Below are positions 54,900 to 63,876 of a stretch of 64,000 nt of DNA, in pieces. A program made the position numbers and the translations under genes. How positions within the stretch are numbered: the stretch's first letter is position 1; each line of letters begins with the position of its first letter. The notes below the pieces were generated by a model. The model was not told where the DNA came from and made no database searches. It saw nothing but the letters and a program-made list of their open reading frames with translations. Origin of the DNA: Nodosilinea sp. FACHB-131 (lineage in GTDB: Bacteria; Cyanobacteriota; Cyanobacteriia; Phormidesmidales; Phormidesmidaceae); NCBI RefSeq assembly GCF_014695395.1, contig NZ_JACJOF010000017.1:62001-126000 (forward strand). Reading direction: 5' to 3'.

Positions 54900-56525
54900 A
54901 TGGCGTTAAGTCTCAAAGTGCCCGCCTGGTCTATAGGGGTGCTCCTACTGGGGCAAGTTCTGACCGGATGTGCTTCAAACTCAACTGGGTCAAGTGCTTC
55001 TGCGCCAGCCTCCAATGCTTCTGCAGAGCAGATAGTCCTAGCGATTGGAGGAGAGAGCGAGGAAGGATATGACCCCACATTAGGCTGGGGTCGCTACGGT
55101 TCGCCCCTGTTTCAGAGCACCTTGCTGCGGCGCGATGAAAACCTTGAAATCGTTAACGACTTGGCGACTAACTACACTGTCAGCGAAGACGGCAGAACTT
55201 GGACAGTAACCATTCGCCAGGATGCTCAGTTTTCTGATGGAAAGCCGCTAACAGCAGCCGATGTTGCCTACACCTTTAGCAAAGCCGCTGAGAGCGGCGG
55301 CCTGACCGATGTGACGGTGCTAGAGGAAGCTGTAGCCACCGACGACTACACGGTGGAGTTGCGGCTGAAGCAGCCCCAAAGCACCTTCGTCAACCGCCTA
55401 ATCACCGTGGGCATTGTGCCAGAGCACGCCCATGGCCCTGACTATGCCCGCAACCCCATTGGCTCTGGCCCTTATCAACTCGTCCAGTGGGATGAGGGGC
55501 AGCAGCTGATTGTCGAAGCTAACCCCAACTATTACGGCGAAGCCCCTGGGATTAGGCGACTCGTTTTTCTGTTTACCGAGGAAGATGCGGCCTTCGCGGC
55601 GGCCCAAGCTGGGCAGGCTCAGGTGGTCAGCGTGCCTCAGTCGTTGGCGGTGCAGAGCATCGAGGGCATGAAGCTCTACGACGTCGCTAGCGTGGACAAC
55701 CGGGGGCTGATGTTTCCCTTTCCCGATGAGGGAAGTAAGACTACGCCAGACGGAAAACCTGTAGGCAATGCCGTTACCTCGGACTTGGCAATTCGGCAGG
55801 CGGTGAACTACGCCGTAGATCGGCAGGCGCTGGTAGATGGCGTGCTGGAGGGCTACGGATCGCCCGCATACGGTCCGGTTAGCGGTTTGGCCTGGGAGGA
55901 ACCGAACGCCAATATTGAGGATGCCAACCCCGATCTCGCTCGCCAGATCCTGGCGGAGGGGGGCTGGCGCGACAGCGACGGTGATGAAATTGTTGAGAAG
56001 GATGGCCTAAAAGCTGAATTTACCCTGCTCTACCCGGCTAGCGACAGCACTCGCCAGGCGCTGGCTCTGTCGGTGGCAGAAATGCTCAAGCCCGTAGGCA
56101 TTCAAGTCAACGTTGAGGGCAAGAGCTGGGATGAGATTACTCCTCTGGCGCACAGCAACGCGGTGTTGTTTGGCTGGGGCAGCCACGACCAGACGGAGAT
56201 GTACAACCTCTACCACAGCAAAGCGGCCCAGGGCGATTTTTACAACGCGGGCTACTACGCCAACCAGGCCATTGACCAAAGGCTGGATCTAGCGATGGGT
56301 GCGCCTTCGGAGGCAGAAGCGATCGCATTCTGGCAGGCGGCCCAGTGGGATGGCCAGGAGGGGTTTACGGCCAAGGGCGATGCTGCCTGGGCCTGGCTGG
56401 TCAACCTTGACCATACCTACTTTGTCCACGAGTGTCTGGACATCGGCCAACCCCAGGTTGAGCCCCACGGCCACGGCTGGCCCATTACTGCCAACATCGC
56501 TAGCTGGACCTGGACATGCAACTAA
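54900..56525 (+). CDS. ABC transporter substrate-binding lipoprotein, nickel/peptide type
   Basis: 541-residue binding protein of family 5 (peptide/nickel). The lipobox is LTGC (about residues 21-24), so the mature protein is a lipid-anchored periplasmic protein. Marks are WTVTIRQDAQFSDGKPLTAA, DVAYTFSK, IGSGPYQLVQWDEGQQ, and AIRQAVNYAVDRQALVDGVL. The C-terminal part holds several His, Cys and Trp residues (CLDIGQPQVEPHGHGW) that could matter for metal binding. The ligand is not certain. The next permease gene overlaps its end by ten bases. Start ATG is at 54900. Confidence 0.88.
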   Translation: MALSLKVPAWSIGVLLLGQVLTGCASNSTGSSASAPASNASAEQIVLAIGGESEEGYDPTLGWGRYGSPLFQSTLLRRDENLEIVNDLATNYTVSEDGRTWTVTIRQDAQFSDGKPLTAADVAYTFSKAAESGGLTDVTVLEEAVATDDYTVELRLKQPQSTFVNRLITVGIVPEHAHGPDYARNPIGSGPYQLVQWDEGQQLIVEANPNYYGEAPGIRRLVFLFTEEDAAFAAAQAGQAQVVSVPQSLAVQSIEGMKLYDVASVDNRGLMFPFPDEGSKTTPDGKPVGNAVTSDLAIRQAVNYAVDRQALVDGVLEGYGSPAYGPVSGLAWEEPNANIEDANPDLARQILAEGGWRDSDGDEIVEKDGLKAEFTLLYPASDSTRQALALSVAEMLKPVGIQVNVEGKSWDEITPLAHSNAVLFGWGSHDQTEMYNLYHSKAAQGDFYNAGYYANQAIDQRLDLAMGAPSEAEAIAFWQAAQWDGQEGFTAKGDAAWAWLVNLDHTYFVHECLDIGQPQVEPHGHGWPITANIASWTWTCN

Positions 56526-57514
56526 AGCCGATTTTGCTGTTTTTTGGCTACAAGCTGGTGCGGCTAGCGCTGCTGCTGATTGCCGTAGCGGTGCTGACCT
56601 TTGGCATGATGAGCCTGTCACCTATTGACCCGGTGCAAGCCTATGTTGGAGCCGACATGCTGCAGATCAGTGCCGCCCAGCGAGAGCTGATCGCCCAGCG
56701 CTGGGGTCTAGATCAACCGATGATCGTTCGTTTTTGGGACTGGTTTGGGCAGATCATCCAGGGCAACTGGGGCACCTCGATGGTGTTCAACCAGCCGGTT
56801 TTGCAGGTGATCGGTCAGCGGTTTCAGGTGTCGCTGCAGTTGCTTGCGATCGCGTGGCTCCTGTCTGGTCTGCTGGGGCTAGTGCTGGGCGTGCTGGCCG
56901 GAGCCTTTGAGGGCACCTGGATTGACCGGGGCATTCGTCTCTATGCTTACACTCTGGCGTCGTCGCCGACGTTTTGGGTGGCGCTGCTACTGCTGATTCT
57001 CTTTTCGGTGTCACTGCGGCTCACCCCGATTTGCTGTGCGGCCCCGCCGGGGATGCTGGCCCAAAACGTTACTTTCTGGCAGCATCTGCACCATCTGCTG
57101 CTGCCCGCCCTCGCCCTGAGCATCATTGGCATTGCCAGCATTGCCCTCCACACCCGCCAGAAGCTGATCGACGTGCTGCATAGCGACTATGTGCTGTTTG
57201 CCCGCGCTCAAGGCGAGAGCCTCTGGGGCATCTTGCAGCACCATGGACTGCGCAACATTTTGCTCCCGGCGCTGACCCTGCAATTTGCTTCTCTCAGTGA
57301 GCTGTTTGGCGGCTCGGTGCTAGTGGAGCAAGTGTTTGCCTATCCAGGCCTGGGGCAGGCGACCGTGCAGGCAGCGTTGCGTAGCGATGTGCCGCTGTTG
57401 GTGGGCATCGTTTTCTTTAGCGCCCTGTTTGTCTACGCCGGCAACACCTTGGCCGATCTGTCTTACCAGGTAATTGACCCGCGCATCCGCATTGGCGGCA
57501 GGAGGACTACATGA
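56516..57514 (+). CDS. ABC transporter permease, NikB/DppB type
   Basis: 332-residue inner-membrane permease with about six helices. Marks are FGMMSLSPIDPVQAYVGADM near the N terminus, ASSPTFWVALLLL and the EAA loop region (LLPALTLQFASLSELFGGSV, VEQVFAYPGLGQA). It forms the pore with the next gene. It overlaps the binding-protein gene by ten bases and the next permease by four (ATGA), which implies translational coupling. Confidence 0.9.
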   Translation: MQLKPILLFFGYKLVRLALLLIAVAVLTFGMMSLSPIDPVQAYVGADMLQISAAQRELIAQRWGLDQPMIVRFWDWFGQIIQGNWGTSMVFNQPVLQVIGQRFQVSLQLLAIAWLLSGLLGLVLGVLAGAFEGTWIDRGIRLYAYTLASSPTFWVALLLLILFSVSLRLTPICCAAPPGMLAQNVTFWQHLHHLLLPALALSIIGIASIALHTRQKLIDVLHSDYVLFARAQGESLWGILQHHGLRNILLPALTLQFASLSELFGGSVLVEQVFAYPGLGQATVQAALRSDVPLLVGIVFFSALFVYAGNTLADLSYQVIDPRIRIGGRRTT

Positions 57515-58371
57515 CCACCCTTGCACCTCCCCAAATCCGCGCTTCCGAAAAGCAGAGCAATCGGCGGCAGCAGACCCTTTGGACAATTGGGTTGTGTGCC
57601 TTCTTTTTGGCGGCCATTATCCTCAGCACTTGGGTGATTGGCGATGCCGGACTGAGCCCAGTATTGACCCAACGCAACCAGCCCCCCTCCCTAGCCCATG
57701 CCTTTGGCACCGACTGGCTGGGGCGAGACATGCTGACGCGATCGCTCCACGGCATGTCTCTTAGCCTACGGGTGGGTCTGCTGGCCGCTACCGTCAGCGC
57801 GCTCATTGCCACTCTGCTAGGGCTGGCCGCAGGCACCCTAGGCGGTTGGGTCGATGCCGTCATCTGCTGGATTATTGACGTGTGCTTTAGCCTGCCCCAC
57901 CTGGTGCTGCTAATTTTGGTTGCCTTTGCCGTTGGGGGCGGCACTCGGGGAGTGATCATTGCCGTGGCCCTAACCCACTGGCCGAGCCTGGCCCGTGTGG
58001 TGCGGGCAGAGGTGTTGCAGGTCAACAGCTCTGACTACGTGCAACTCTCCCACCGGCTGGGCCGTTCCCCCGCTTGGATTGCCCGCCACCACATGGTGCC
58101 CCACGTGATTCCCCAGCTGCTGGTGGGGCTGATTCTGCTGTTTCCCCACGCCATTTTGCACGAGGCGGCGCTGTCGTTTATTGGCATTGGCATCTCGCCC
58201 CACCTGCCTGCCATCGGCATCATTCTGGCCGAGTCGATGCGGCACCTATCCACCGGCTACTGGTGGCTGGGGGTGATGCCCGGTCTGCTGCTGCTGCTGT
58301 CGGTCAAAGCCTTTGACTGGCTGGGCGAAAACCTGCGCGCTTTGCTCGATCCGCGTACGAGTCAGGGGTAG
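57511..58371 (+). CDS. ABC transporter permease, NikC/DppC type
   Basis: 286-residue permease partner. The N-terminal part has one helix (WTIGLCAFFLAAIILSTWVI) and a periplasmic stretch ending in HAFGTDWLGRDMLTRSLHG, the usual block of DppC/NikC proteins. The EAA loop appears as LHEAALSFIGIGISP. It is coupled to the previous gene by ATGA overlap and lies two bases before the ATPase gene. Confidence 0.9.
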   Translation: MTTLAPPQIRASEKQSNRRQQTLWTIGLCAFFLAAIILSTWVIGDAGLSPVLTQRNQPPSLAHAFGTDWLGRDMLTRSLHGMSLSLRVGLLAATVSALIATLLGLAAGTLGGWVDAVICWIIDVCFSLPHLVLLILVAFAVGGGTRGVIIAVALTHWPSLARVVRAEVLQVNSSDYVQLSHRLGRSPAWIARHHMVPHVIPQLLVGLILLFPHAILHEAALSFIGIGISPHLPAIGIILAESMRHLSTGYWWLGVMPGLLLLLSVKAFDWLGENLRALLDPRTSQG

Positions 58372-58373
58372 TT

Positions 58374-59303
58374 ATGCTGTCAGTCTCAAACCTCAGTGTC
58401 ACCTTCAAACAGTATGAGCAAGGGCTACGCCGCAGGCAGCTCACGGTGATTACCGAGTTAGATCTAGACGTCAAGGCCGGGGAGGTGGTGGCGGTGGTGG
58501 GCGCTAGCGGGTCGGGCAAAAGCCTGCTGGCCCACGCCATTTTAGGCATTCTGCCGGAAAATGCAACCGTCGGCGGCACGATGCTGTTTCAGGGTCAGCC
58601 GCTGACGCCCTCGCGGTGCCAGCGGCTGCGCGGTAAGGCCATTGCTCTCATTCCTCAGTCGGTGGGTTATCTCGATCCGTTGATGCGGGTGGGCCAACAG
58701 GTGCAGCGGGTAGCCCAGCTCAACGGGCTTTCTAAACCAGCCGCGCGAACGGCGGTGAAGCGCACCTTTGATCGGTATGACCTGCCGCCTCAGGCAGAGC
58801 GCTGCTATCCGTTTCAGGTGTCGGGTGGCATGGCGCGGCGAGTGCTGGTCTCTACAGCGGTCGTCAGCCACGCCGAGTTGATTATCGCTGACGAACCCAC
58901 CCCTGGCCTGCACCCTGAGGTGGTAGTCGAAACGCTAAACCATTTGCGGGAGCTGGCCCAAGAAGGGCGCGGCGTGATTTTAATTACCCACGATATTGAA
59001 GCGGCGTTGCTAGTGGCCGATCGGGTAGCCGTGTTCTACGCCGGAACGACGGCAGAAATTGCGTCGACCCAAGATTTTGCGGCTGGAAACTTGCGCCATC
59101 CCTACACCCAAGCCCTCTGGCGATCGCTGCCGCAAAACGACTTTATGCCGGTGCCGGGCAACCAGCCCAACCCAGAGGCACTGCCCGTGGGATGTTTGTT
59201 TAGCGATCGCTGCCCCTGGATGACAGAGGCCTGTCTGCCCGAGCGGCCGAGGCTACGGACGGTGCGAGGTGGTTTAGTGAGGTGTATTCATGCTGATCGG
59301 TAA
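58374..59303 (+). CDS. ABC transporter ATPase, NikD/DppD type
   Basis: 309-residue ATPase. Walker A is GASGSGKSLLAHAILG, the Q-loop region is LIPQSVGYLDPLMRVGQQ, the signature is VSGGMARRVLVSTAVV (a variant of LSGGM), and Walker B is ELIIADEPTPGLHPE, with HDIEAALLVAD for the H-loop. The C-terminal oligopeptide/nickel extension includes PVGCLFSDRCPWMTEACLPE, with cysteines that in this family bind an iron-sulfur cluster in some members. It overlaps the next gene by 14 bases. Confidence 0.92.
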   Translation: MLSVSNLSVTFKQYEQGLRRRQLTVITELDLDVKAGEVVAVVGASGSGKSLLAHAILGILPENATVGGTMLFQGQPLTPSRCQRLRGKAIALIPQSVGYLDPLMRVGQQVQRVAQLNGLSKPAARTAVKRTFDRYDLPPQAERCYPFQVSGGMARRVLVSTAVVSHAELIIADEPTPGLHPEVVVETLNHLRELAQEGRGVILITHDIEAALLVADRVAVFYAGTTAEIASTQDFAAGNLRHPYTQALWRSLPQNDFMPVPGNQPNPEALPVGCLFSDRCPWMTEACLPERPRLRTVRGGLVRCIHADR

Positions 59304-59916
59304 AGAACTTTGGTTTCGCTACGCGGCTCAAATGCCTTGGGTGGTGCAAGACCAGACAATTTCTGTGGCACCGGGCGAAGTGGTCGGGCTGATGGCTCCT
59401 TCGGGCTTTGGCAAAACCACTCTGGCCAAACTATTAGCAGGCTATTTGATTCCCACCAAAGGACAGGTCAGTGTGGACGGCCAGCCTCTGCCCAGGCGGC
59501 GCTACTGCCCGGTGCAGCTTGTCTTTCAAAATCCGGAACTGTCAGTCAATCCGCGCTGGCGCATCGACCAAATTCTGCGCGAGGGTTATCCCCCCCAGAT
59601 GCATCAGCTCGATGCCTTAGGTATTCACGAGGGCTGGCTCACCCGCTACCCCCATGAGCTGAGCGGTGGCGAGCTGCAACGAATTGCGATCGCCCGCACC
59701 CTCAATTCCCAGACCCGCTATCTGATTGCCGACGAGATGACGGCCATGCTCGATGCCAACACCCAGGCGCTGATCTGGCGGGCCGTTTTAGACTACACCC
59801 GCTCTCACCAGATCGGGGTTTTGGTGGTCAGCCACGACTGGCCGTTAGTGCGGCGGCTGTGCGATCGTATCCTCGATCTAGCTACCATGCATCACTCCAC
59901 CCTAGTTTCGCAGTAG
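59290..59916 (+). CDS. ABC transporter ATPase, NikE/DppF type, short
   Basis: 208-residue ATPase. Walker A is APSGFGKTTLAKLLAGY (first Gly replaced by Ala), signature LSGGELQRIAIARTL, Walker B RYLIADEMTAMLDAN (Glu-Met in place of Glu-Pro), and H-loop VVSHDWPLVRRLCD. It lacks the C-terminal oligopeptide/dipeptide extension of most DppF/NikE proteins and is shorter than usual (about 260-330). It ends head-on against coaT, overlapping its stop by 15 bases. Confidence 0.9.
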   Translation: MLIGKELWFRYAAQMPWVVQDQTISVAPGEVVGLMAPSGFGKTTLAKLLAGYLIPTKGQVSVDGQPLPRRRYCPVQLVFQNPELSVNPRWRIDQILREGYPPQMHQLDALGIHEGWLTRYPHELSGGELQRIAIARTLNSQTRYLIADEMTAMLDANTQALIWRAVLDYTRSHQIGVLVVSHDWPLVRRLCDRILDLATMHHSTLVSQ

Positions 59917-61824
59917 TCGCAGCCCGCTCAGCGTCACCATTACCGTTGAGCCTTCGTGCCCCAGCACCCCTAGGGGCAACGTGAGGTCTCCCGCAAAATT
60001 CGAAACCAGCAAAATCACCACAAACCCGAGGGCAAACACGATGTTTTGTTTGACCACATGCTGAGCGCGGCGGCCTAATCGAATCGCGTGCTCTAACTGC
60101 TCTAAGCGATCGGCCATTAGCACAACGTCTGCGGTTTCCAGGGCCACGTCGCTGCCTGCGGCTCCCATGGCAATGCCCACCGATGCTTGAGCCAGGGCCG
60201 GCGCATCGTTGATGCCGTCCCCCACCATCGCCACCGTCTGATACTGCTTTTGCAAGCGCCGAATCACATCCACTTTGTCTTCGGGCAGCAGCTCGGCATG
60301 CACCTGATCCACCCCGATCTGCTGAGCAATACTCTGAGCCGTGCGGGCATTGTCTCCGGTCAGCATAACAATCTGCTCAACTCCCAGCCGCTTGAGTTGG
60401 GCAATGGCCCGCGCTGCGGTTGGGCGCACAGTATCGGCAACGGCGATGACGCCCAACACCTGATCTCCATAGGCGACCCACACCACCGTTTTGCCCTCGG
60501 CCTCCCACTGCTGGCTTTGCTGAATTAGGGCCGGGGAAGCGCCCTGGGCCTGGGATTGAACAAACGCCGCTTTGCCTACCACCGCTGTTTGATGATTGAT
60601 CTCTCCAGTAATCCCCTGCCCCGCTTGAGCCTGACCATTGACCGCTTCCGTCCAGGTAAGATTCTGCTGACGCGCAGCCCGCACAATCGCCTCCCCGATG
60701 GGATGTTCAGACAAGCTCTCCAGGGCCGCTGCAACCTGAAGTAATGACTGTGCAGACTGAACTGCTAGCATCCCGACCACTTCTACTCTGCCCGTTGTCA
60801 GCGTTCCGGTTTTGTCAAAGGCGATCGCGCGCACTCGCCCCATGCGCTCCAGCTGTGCTCCATTCTTAAACAAAATTCCTCGCCGCGCACCATTGGCAAT
60901 GCCCGACAGCAGCGCCGGCATAATTGATGCCATCAGCGCACAGGGCGATGCCACCACCAAAAAAATCAAGGCCCGATAAATAGTTTGCTCCCAGCCCCAG
61001 CCCAACAGAAAGGGCGGTAGCAGGGCCAGCAAAATTCCCGTAATCACAATGACCTTGGCATAGCCCCGCTCAAACCGTTCAATAAACTGCTGCGACGGCG
61101 GTGCTTCGGTTTGGGCCTGCTGCACTAGGCGAATGACCCGCTGAATCAGGCTGCTTTCGGGCGGCTGGTGAATCTTGAGTCGCAGGGCTCCGCTGCCGTT
61201 AATCGTGCCCGCAAAAACCTCGTCGCCGATGGTCTTCTCCACCGGAATCGACTCTCCGGTAATCGGTGCCTGGTTCAAGGTGCTGGCGCCTTCAATTACC
61301 AATCCATCGGTTGGTACCAGCTCTCCCGGCTTGACCAGTACCTGATCGCCAACGGCGAGCGCTGCAATAGGCACCATTTCAGTGCGCCCCCCTCGGATCG
61401 CCCACGCCGTATCGGTGGTCAAACTCATCAGTCCGCGAATGCTGCGCTCCGTGCGCTGCATCGCGTACCCTTCAAGTGCCCCGCTGATGGCAAAGATCAA
61501 GATTAAAACTGCACCATCCACAATCATGAAATACTCTCGCCGCCACAGCCCTAGGCTGGCCGCGCCCAGGGCTGCCACGATCATCAGCAGATCTACGTCT
61601 AGCTCTTTCTCCTTAAACAGAGTCGTCAACCCCTCCCGCGCACTCTCAAACCCACCGATCACGTAGGCTGCCGTCAGAATCAAAACGGCCAACCCGATCC
61701 AGCCGAGATTGAGTAACTGCCAGCCCAGGAGAACTAGAACCGCGCAGGTGAAGGCTGCGATCGCATCCGGGTGATCTTTAACCAGGCTAGAAAGCCGGGG
61801 TGCAGACAAACTCGCAGAAACCAT
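59902..61824 (-). CDS. coaT: Cobalt-type P1B ATPase (CoaT-like)
   Basis: 640-residue metal efflux ATPase in the inner membrane. It has the P-type marks TGES, DKTGTLTTG with the phosphorylated Asp, and GDGINDAPALA. The metal motif in the sixth helix is SPCAL, as in Co/Ni/Zn-type P1B-4 ATPases, rather than CPC of Cu or Zn/Cd pumps. There is no N-terminal Cys-x-x-Cys domain. The divergent neighbour is a CoaR-type regulator, the arrangement known from Synechocystis coaT/coaR. This supports cobalt export. ABC importer genes end head-on to it. Confidence 0.92.
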   Translation of the reverse strand: MVSASLSAPRLSSLVKDHPDAIAAFTCAVLVLLGWQLLNLGWIGLAVLILTAAYVIGGFESAREGLTTLFKEKELDVDLLMIVAALGAASLGLWRREYFMIVDGAVLILIFAISGALEGYAMQRTERSIRGLMSLTTDTAWAIRGGRTEMVPIAALAVGDQVLVKPGELVPTDGLVIEGASTLNQAPITGESIPVEKTIGDEVFAGTINGSGALRLKIHQPPESSLIQRVIRLVQQAQTEAPPSQQFIERFERGYAKVIVITGILLALLPPFLLGWGWEQTIYRALIFLVVASPCALMASIMPALLSGIANGARRGILFKNGAQLERMGRVRAIAFDKTGTLTTGRVEVVGMLAVQSAQSLLQVAAALESLSEHPIGEAIVRAARQQNLTWTEAVNGQAQAGQGITGEINHQTAVVGKAAFVQSQAQGASPALIQQSQQWEAEGKTVVWVAYGDQVLGVIAVADTVRPTAARAIAQLKRLGVEQIVMLTGDNARTAQSIAQQIGVDQVHAELLPEDKVDVIRRLQKQYQTVAMVGDGINDAPALAQASVGIAMGAAGSDVALETADVVLMADRLEQLEHAIRLGRRAQHVVKQNIVFALGFVVILLVSNFAGDLTLPLGVLGHEGSTVMVTLSGLRLLRN

Positions 61825-61853
61825 ACCGAAAACCGTGAAGTAGATACGCCCTC

Positions 61854-61885
61854 ACCCTAAACATTGACATTAGTGTCAATGTCAA
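61854..61885 (-). promoter_or_regulatory. MerR-type coaT promoter with CoaR operator
   Basis: On the minus strand TTGACA (61880-61885) and TAGGGT (61854-61859) are separated by 20 bp, longer than the usual 17, as MerR-activated promoters are. Between them lies a perfect dyad, TTGACA-N4-TGTCAA (61864-61879). It is the likely site at which CoaR untwists the promoter when cobalt is present. It sits 30 bp before the coaT start. Confidence 0.8.
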
Positions 61886-61906
61886 TGTTTTGAGTAAACT
61901 AGAGGC

Positions 61907-63019
61907 ATGACGGCTTCATACCTGACTATCAAAGAACTTACCGATGCCGTTGGCGGCGGCGTCACCCCCCGCATGGTGCGGCACTACCACACGCTGGGGC
62001 TGCTCCCGCCTGTGCAGCGCTCTGAGGGCAACTATCGCCTCTACACTCAGCAAGACATGCAGCGCCTGCAGCGCGTAATCGCTTTGAAACAGCAGGGGTT
62101 TCAGCTCTCCCACATTCGCCAGCTACTAGACAGCCAGTCCGAAGAACTCACTAATCCCACGCTGATGGCTCAGCTGCAGCAGCAGTATCACTCCGTAACT
62201 CAGCAAATCACTCGACTGCGGCAGACGGCAACGGCGCTAGAGGGGCTGCTAGGGCGCGACCACGATTGCCAGGGTACCCAGGCCGAGGTGTTGGCCCAGA
62301 TCAAGCAGCTAGATGTGAATGCCCAGGCGGAGCTATGTAAACTTGACCAGCTCTGGTCAAACCTGGATGCCGCCACAACTTCGCATCCAGAAGCGTTTCA
62401 AGAATCCCTGCAGCGGCTGCTTCCCGACCTATCCCACTACTCCGAAGTCACCGTGCATCTGCTGCATCAGATGGTGCTAGCCTGCGGCGACGTCAGCCTG
62501 ATCAATTTTGTGCGCTTGAGCCACGGTGCTGTTGCATCTGCCCGCGAAGCGCTGAAGGCGGGATGCTCCATCCTGACCGATCTGCCATCCGTCGCCGCCA
62601 CCCTCGATCGCCCCCGGTTAGCTCATCTGGGATGTTCGCTTGAAACCCTGATTGACGACCCTCATATTACGGGAGTCAGTGAAGCGGAACAGGCATTTTA
62701 TGATCATCGTATTTGGCGGGAACAGTTGCAGCAAACCCCAAGGGGGGCTGTGCTGGTCATCGGGTACGCCCCCTCAGTGCTACTTGCGGCCTGCCAACTT
62801 ATCGAGCAGCAGCAAATCGAGCCCGCCCTTGTCATTGGCATGCCAATTGGGTTTAGCCATGCTCCAGCGGCAAAGCGGCGACTGGCGGCAACAAAAGTTG
62901 CTCATATCACGATTCAAGGCAGCTTCGGTGGTGGGCTTTTGGCATCAGTGACGTTGAATTCTCTAGTAGAAACGTTTATTGAAAAGCCAGATTGTCACTG
63001 TTACCTCACCCATTCTTAG
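61907..63019 (+). CDS. coaR: MerR-family cobalt regulator with precorrin isomerase-like domain (CoaR)
   Basis: 370-residue regulator. Residues 1-75 are a MerR winged helix (PRMVRHYHTLGLLPPVQRSE, then GNYRLYTQQDMQRL) followed by a coiled dimerisation helix. Residues about 165-355 are like precorrin-8X methylmutase (CobH/CbiC): LINFVRLSHGAVASAREALK and ALVIGMPIGFSHAPAAKRRL. The C terminus is PDCHCYLTHS, with the Cys-His-Cys motif known in CoaR for cobalt sensing. It is divergent from coaT and shares the MerR-type promoter region. The fused corrin-related domain is thought to link cobalt efflux to cobalamin status. Confidence 0.94.
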   Translation: MTASYLTIKELTDAVGGGVTPRMVRHYHTLGLLPPVQRSEGNYRLYTQQDMQRLQRVIALKQQGFQLSHIRQLLDSQSEELTNPTLMAQLQQQYHSVTQQITRLRQTATALEGLLGRDHDCQGTQAEVLAQIKQLDVNAQAELCKLDQLWSNLDAATTSHPEAFQESLQRLLPDLSHYSEVTVHLLHQMVLACGDVSLINFVRLSHGAVASAREALKAGCSILTDLPSVAATLDRPRLAHLGCSLETLIDDPHITGVSEAEQAFYDHRIWREQLQQTPRGAVLVIGYAPSVLLAACQLIEQQQIEPALVIGMPIGFSHAPAAKRRLAATKVAHITIQGSFGGGLLASVTLNSLVETFIEKPDCHCYLTHS

Positions 63020-63242
63020 CTTCAATCCTTGTGCCAGTTGCCCAAAATTTGCATCCCCCCGTTTCTGCCAAAGCTGAAACCATCCATTTCACGTTGACTA
63101 GTTGCCTGCGCGCGATTAGCTGGCTTGGCTCACCTCATCTCGTATTCGGCGTTTAGGTTGAATTTTTCCCACTTGAGACCCCCAAGGGGTTAATTGTTAA
63201 GCTAGATAACGGCAAGCAATTCAATTTTGGCTAGGTAGAGCT

Positions 63243-63802
63243 GTGGCTCAAGTTCATCTACGCAAGGTAACGCGAGAGAATTTCCGAGAATGCCTGAATC
63301 TTCAGGTTACGGAGTTGCAAAAGGGTTGGGTTGCAGCTAACACACAGTCTCTTGCAGAAGCTTATGTTGATCCCAATCTTTTTCCTCTGGGTGTCTACGA
63401 TGCTGCCGCCTGTGGTTACGAACAACCCGAAGTGCCAATGATTGGATTCACGATGTATGAACTTGCTGCGGGTGTAGGATTCATTATGCGGCTGATGATT
63501 GATGAAAAGTACCAGGGGCAAGGTTATGGCCGCGCTACCGTACTTGAAGTGGTTCGTCGCCTTAAGCTGCATCCTGATGTTGAATCATCGCGACTAGTTG
63601 TCGAAAAGGGAATGAAATAGCTGCACGTTTGTATCAGAGTTTAGGGTTTCGCCAATGGGATGTCCCCTATGCCATTTCTCATCCGACAGAGGTGTATGTA
63701 AAGCTTGAAGATTTATGCTGTCGGCAGCAGCACGACAATGCTGTTGCAGCGGATTGTCGGTTCTTGTTCGTGGTGCAGCAAGGTTTGAGTTGCAACCGTT
63801 GA
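63243..63802 (+). pseudogene. Frameshifted GNAT N-acetyltransferase gene
   Basis: The first frame (GTG at 63243) gives MAQVHLRKVTRENFRECLNL and the acetyl-CoA loop region RLMIDEKYQGQGYGRATVLE, then stops at 63618-63620 after VVEKGMK. The other frame continues the same domain: NEIAARLYQSLGFRQWDVPY then AISHPTEVYVKLED, which is the normal end of a GNAT fold. A missing base near 63609-63611 (in AAAAGGGAATG) explains the break. The tail then runs on to a stop at 63800-63802. It may be a real mutation or a sequence error next to a homopolymer. Confidence 0.85.
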
Positions 63803-63876
63803 ACAGCAATGATCTGCCGCTAAGCGTGGCTCTCTGCAAGCTGCTATAACCTTTGTAAGTCAGTACTACACTCGTT

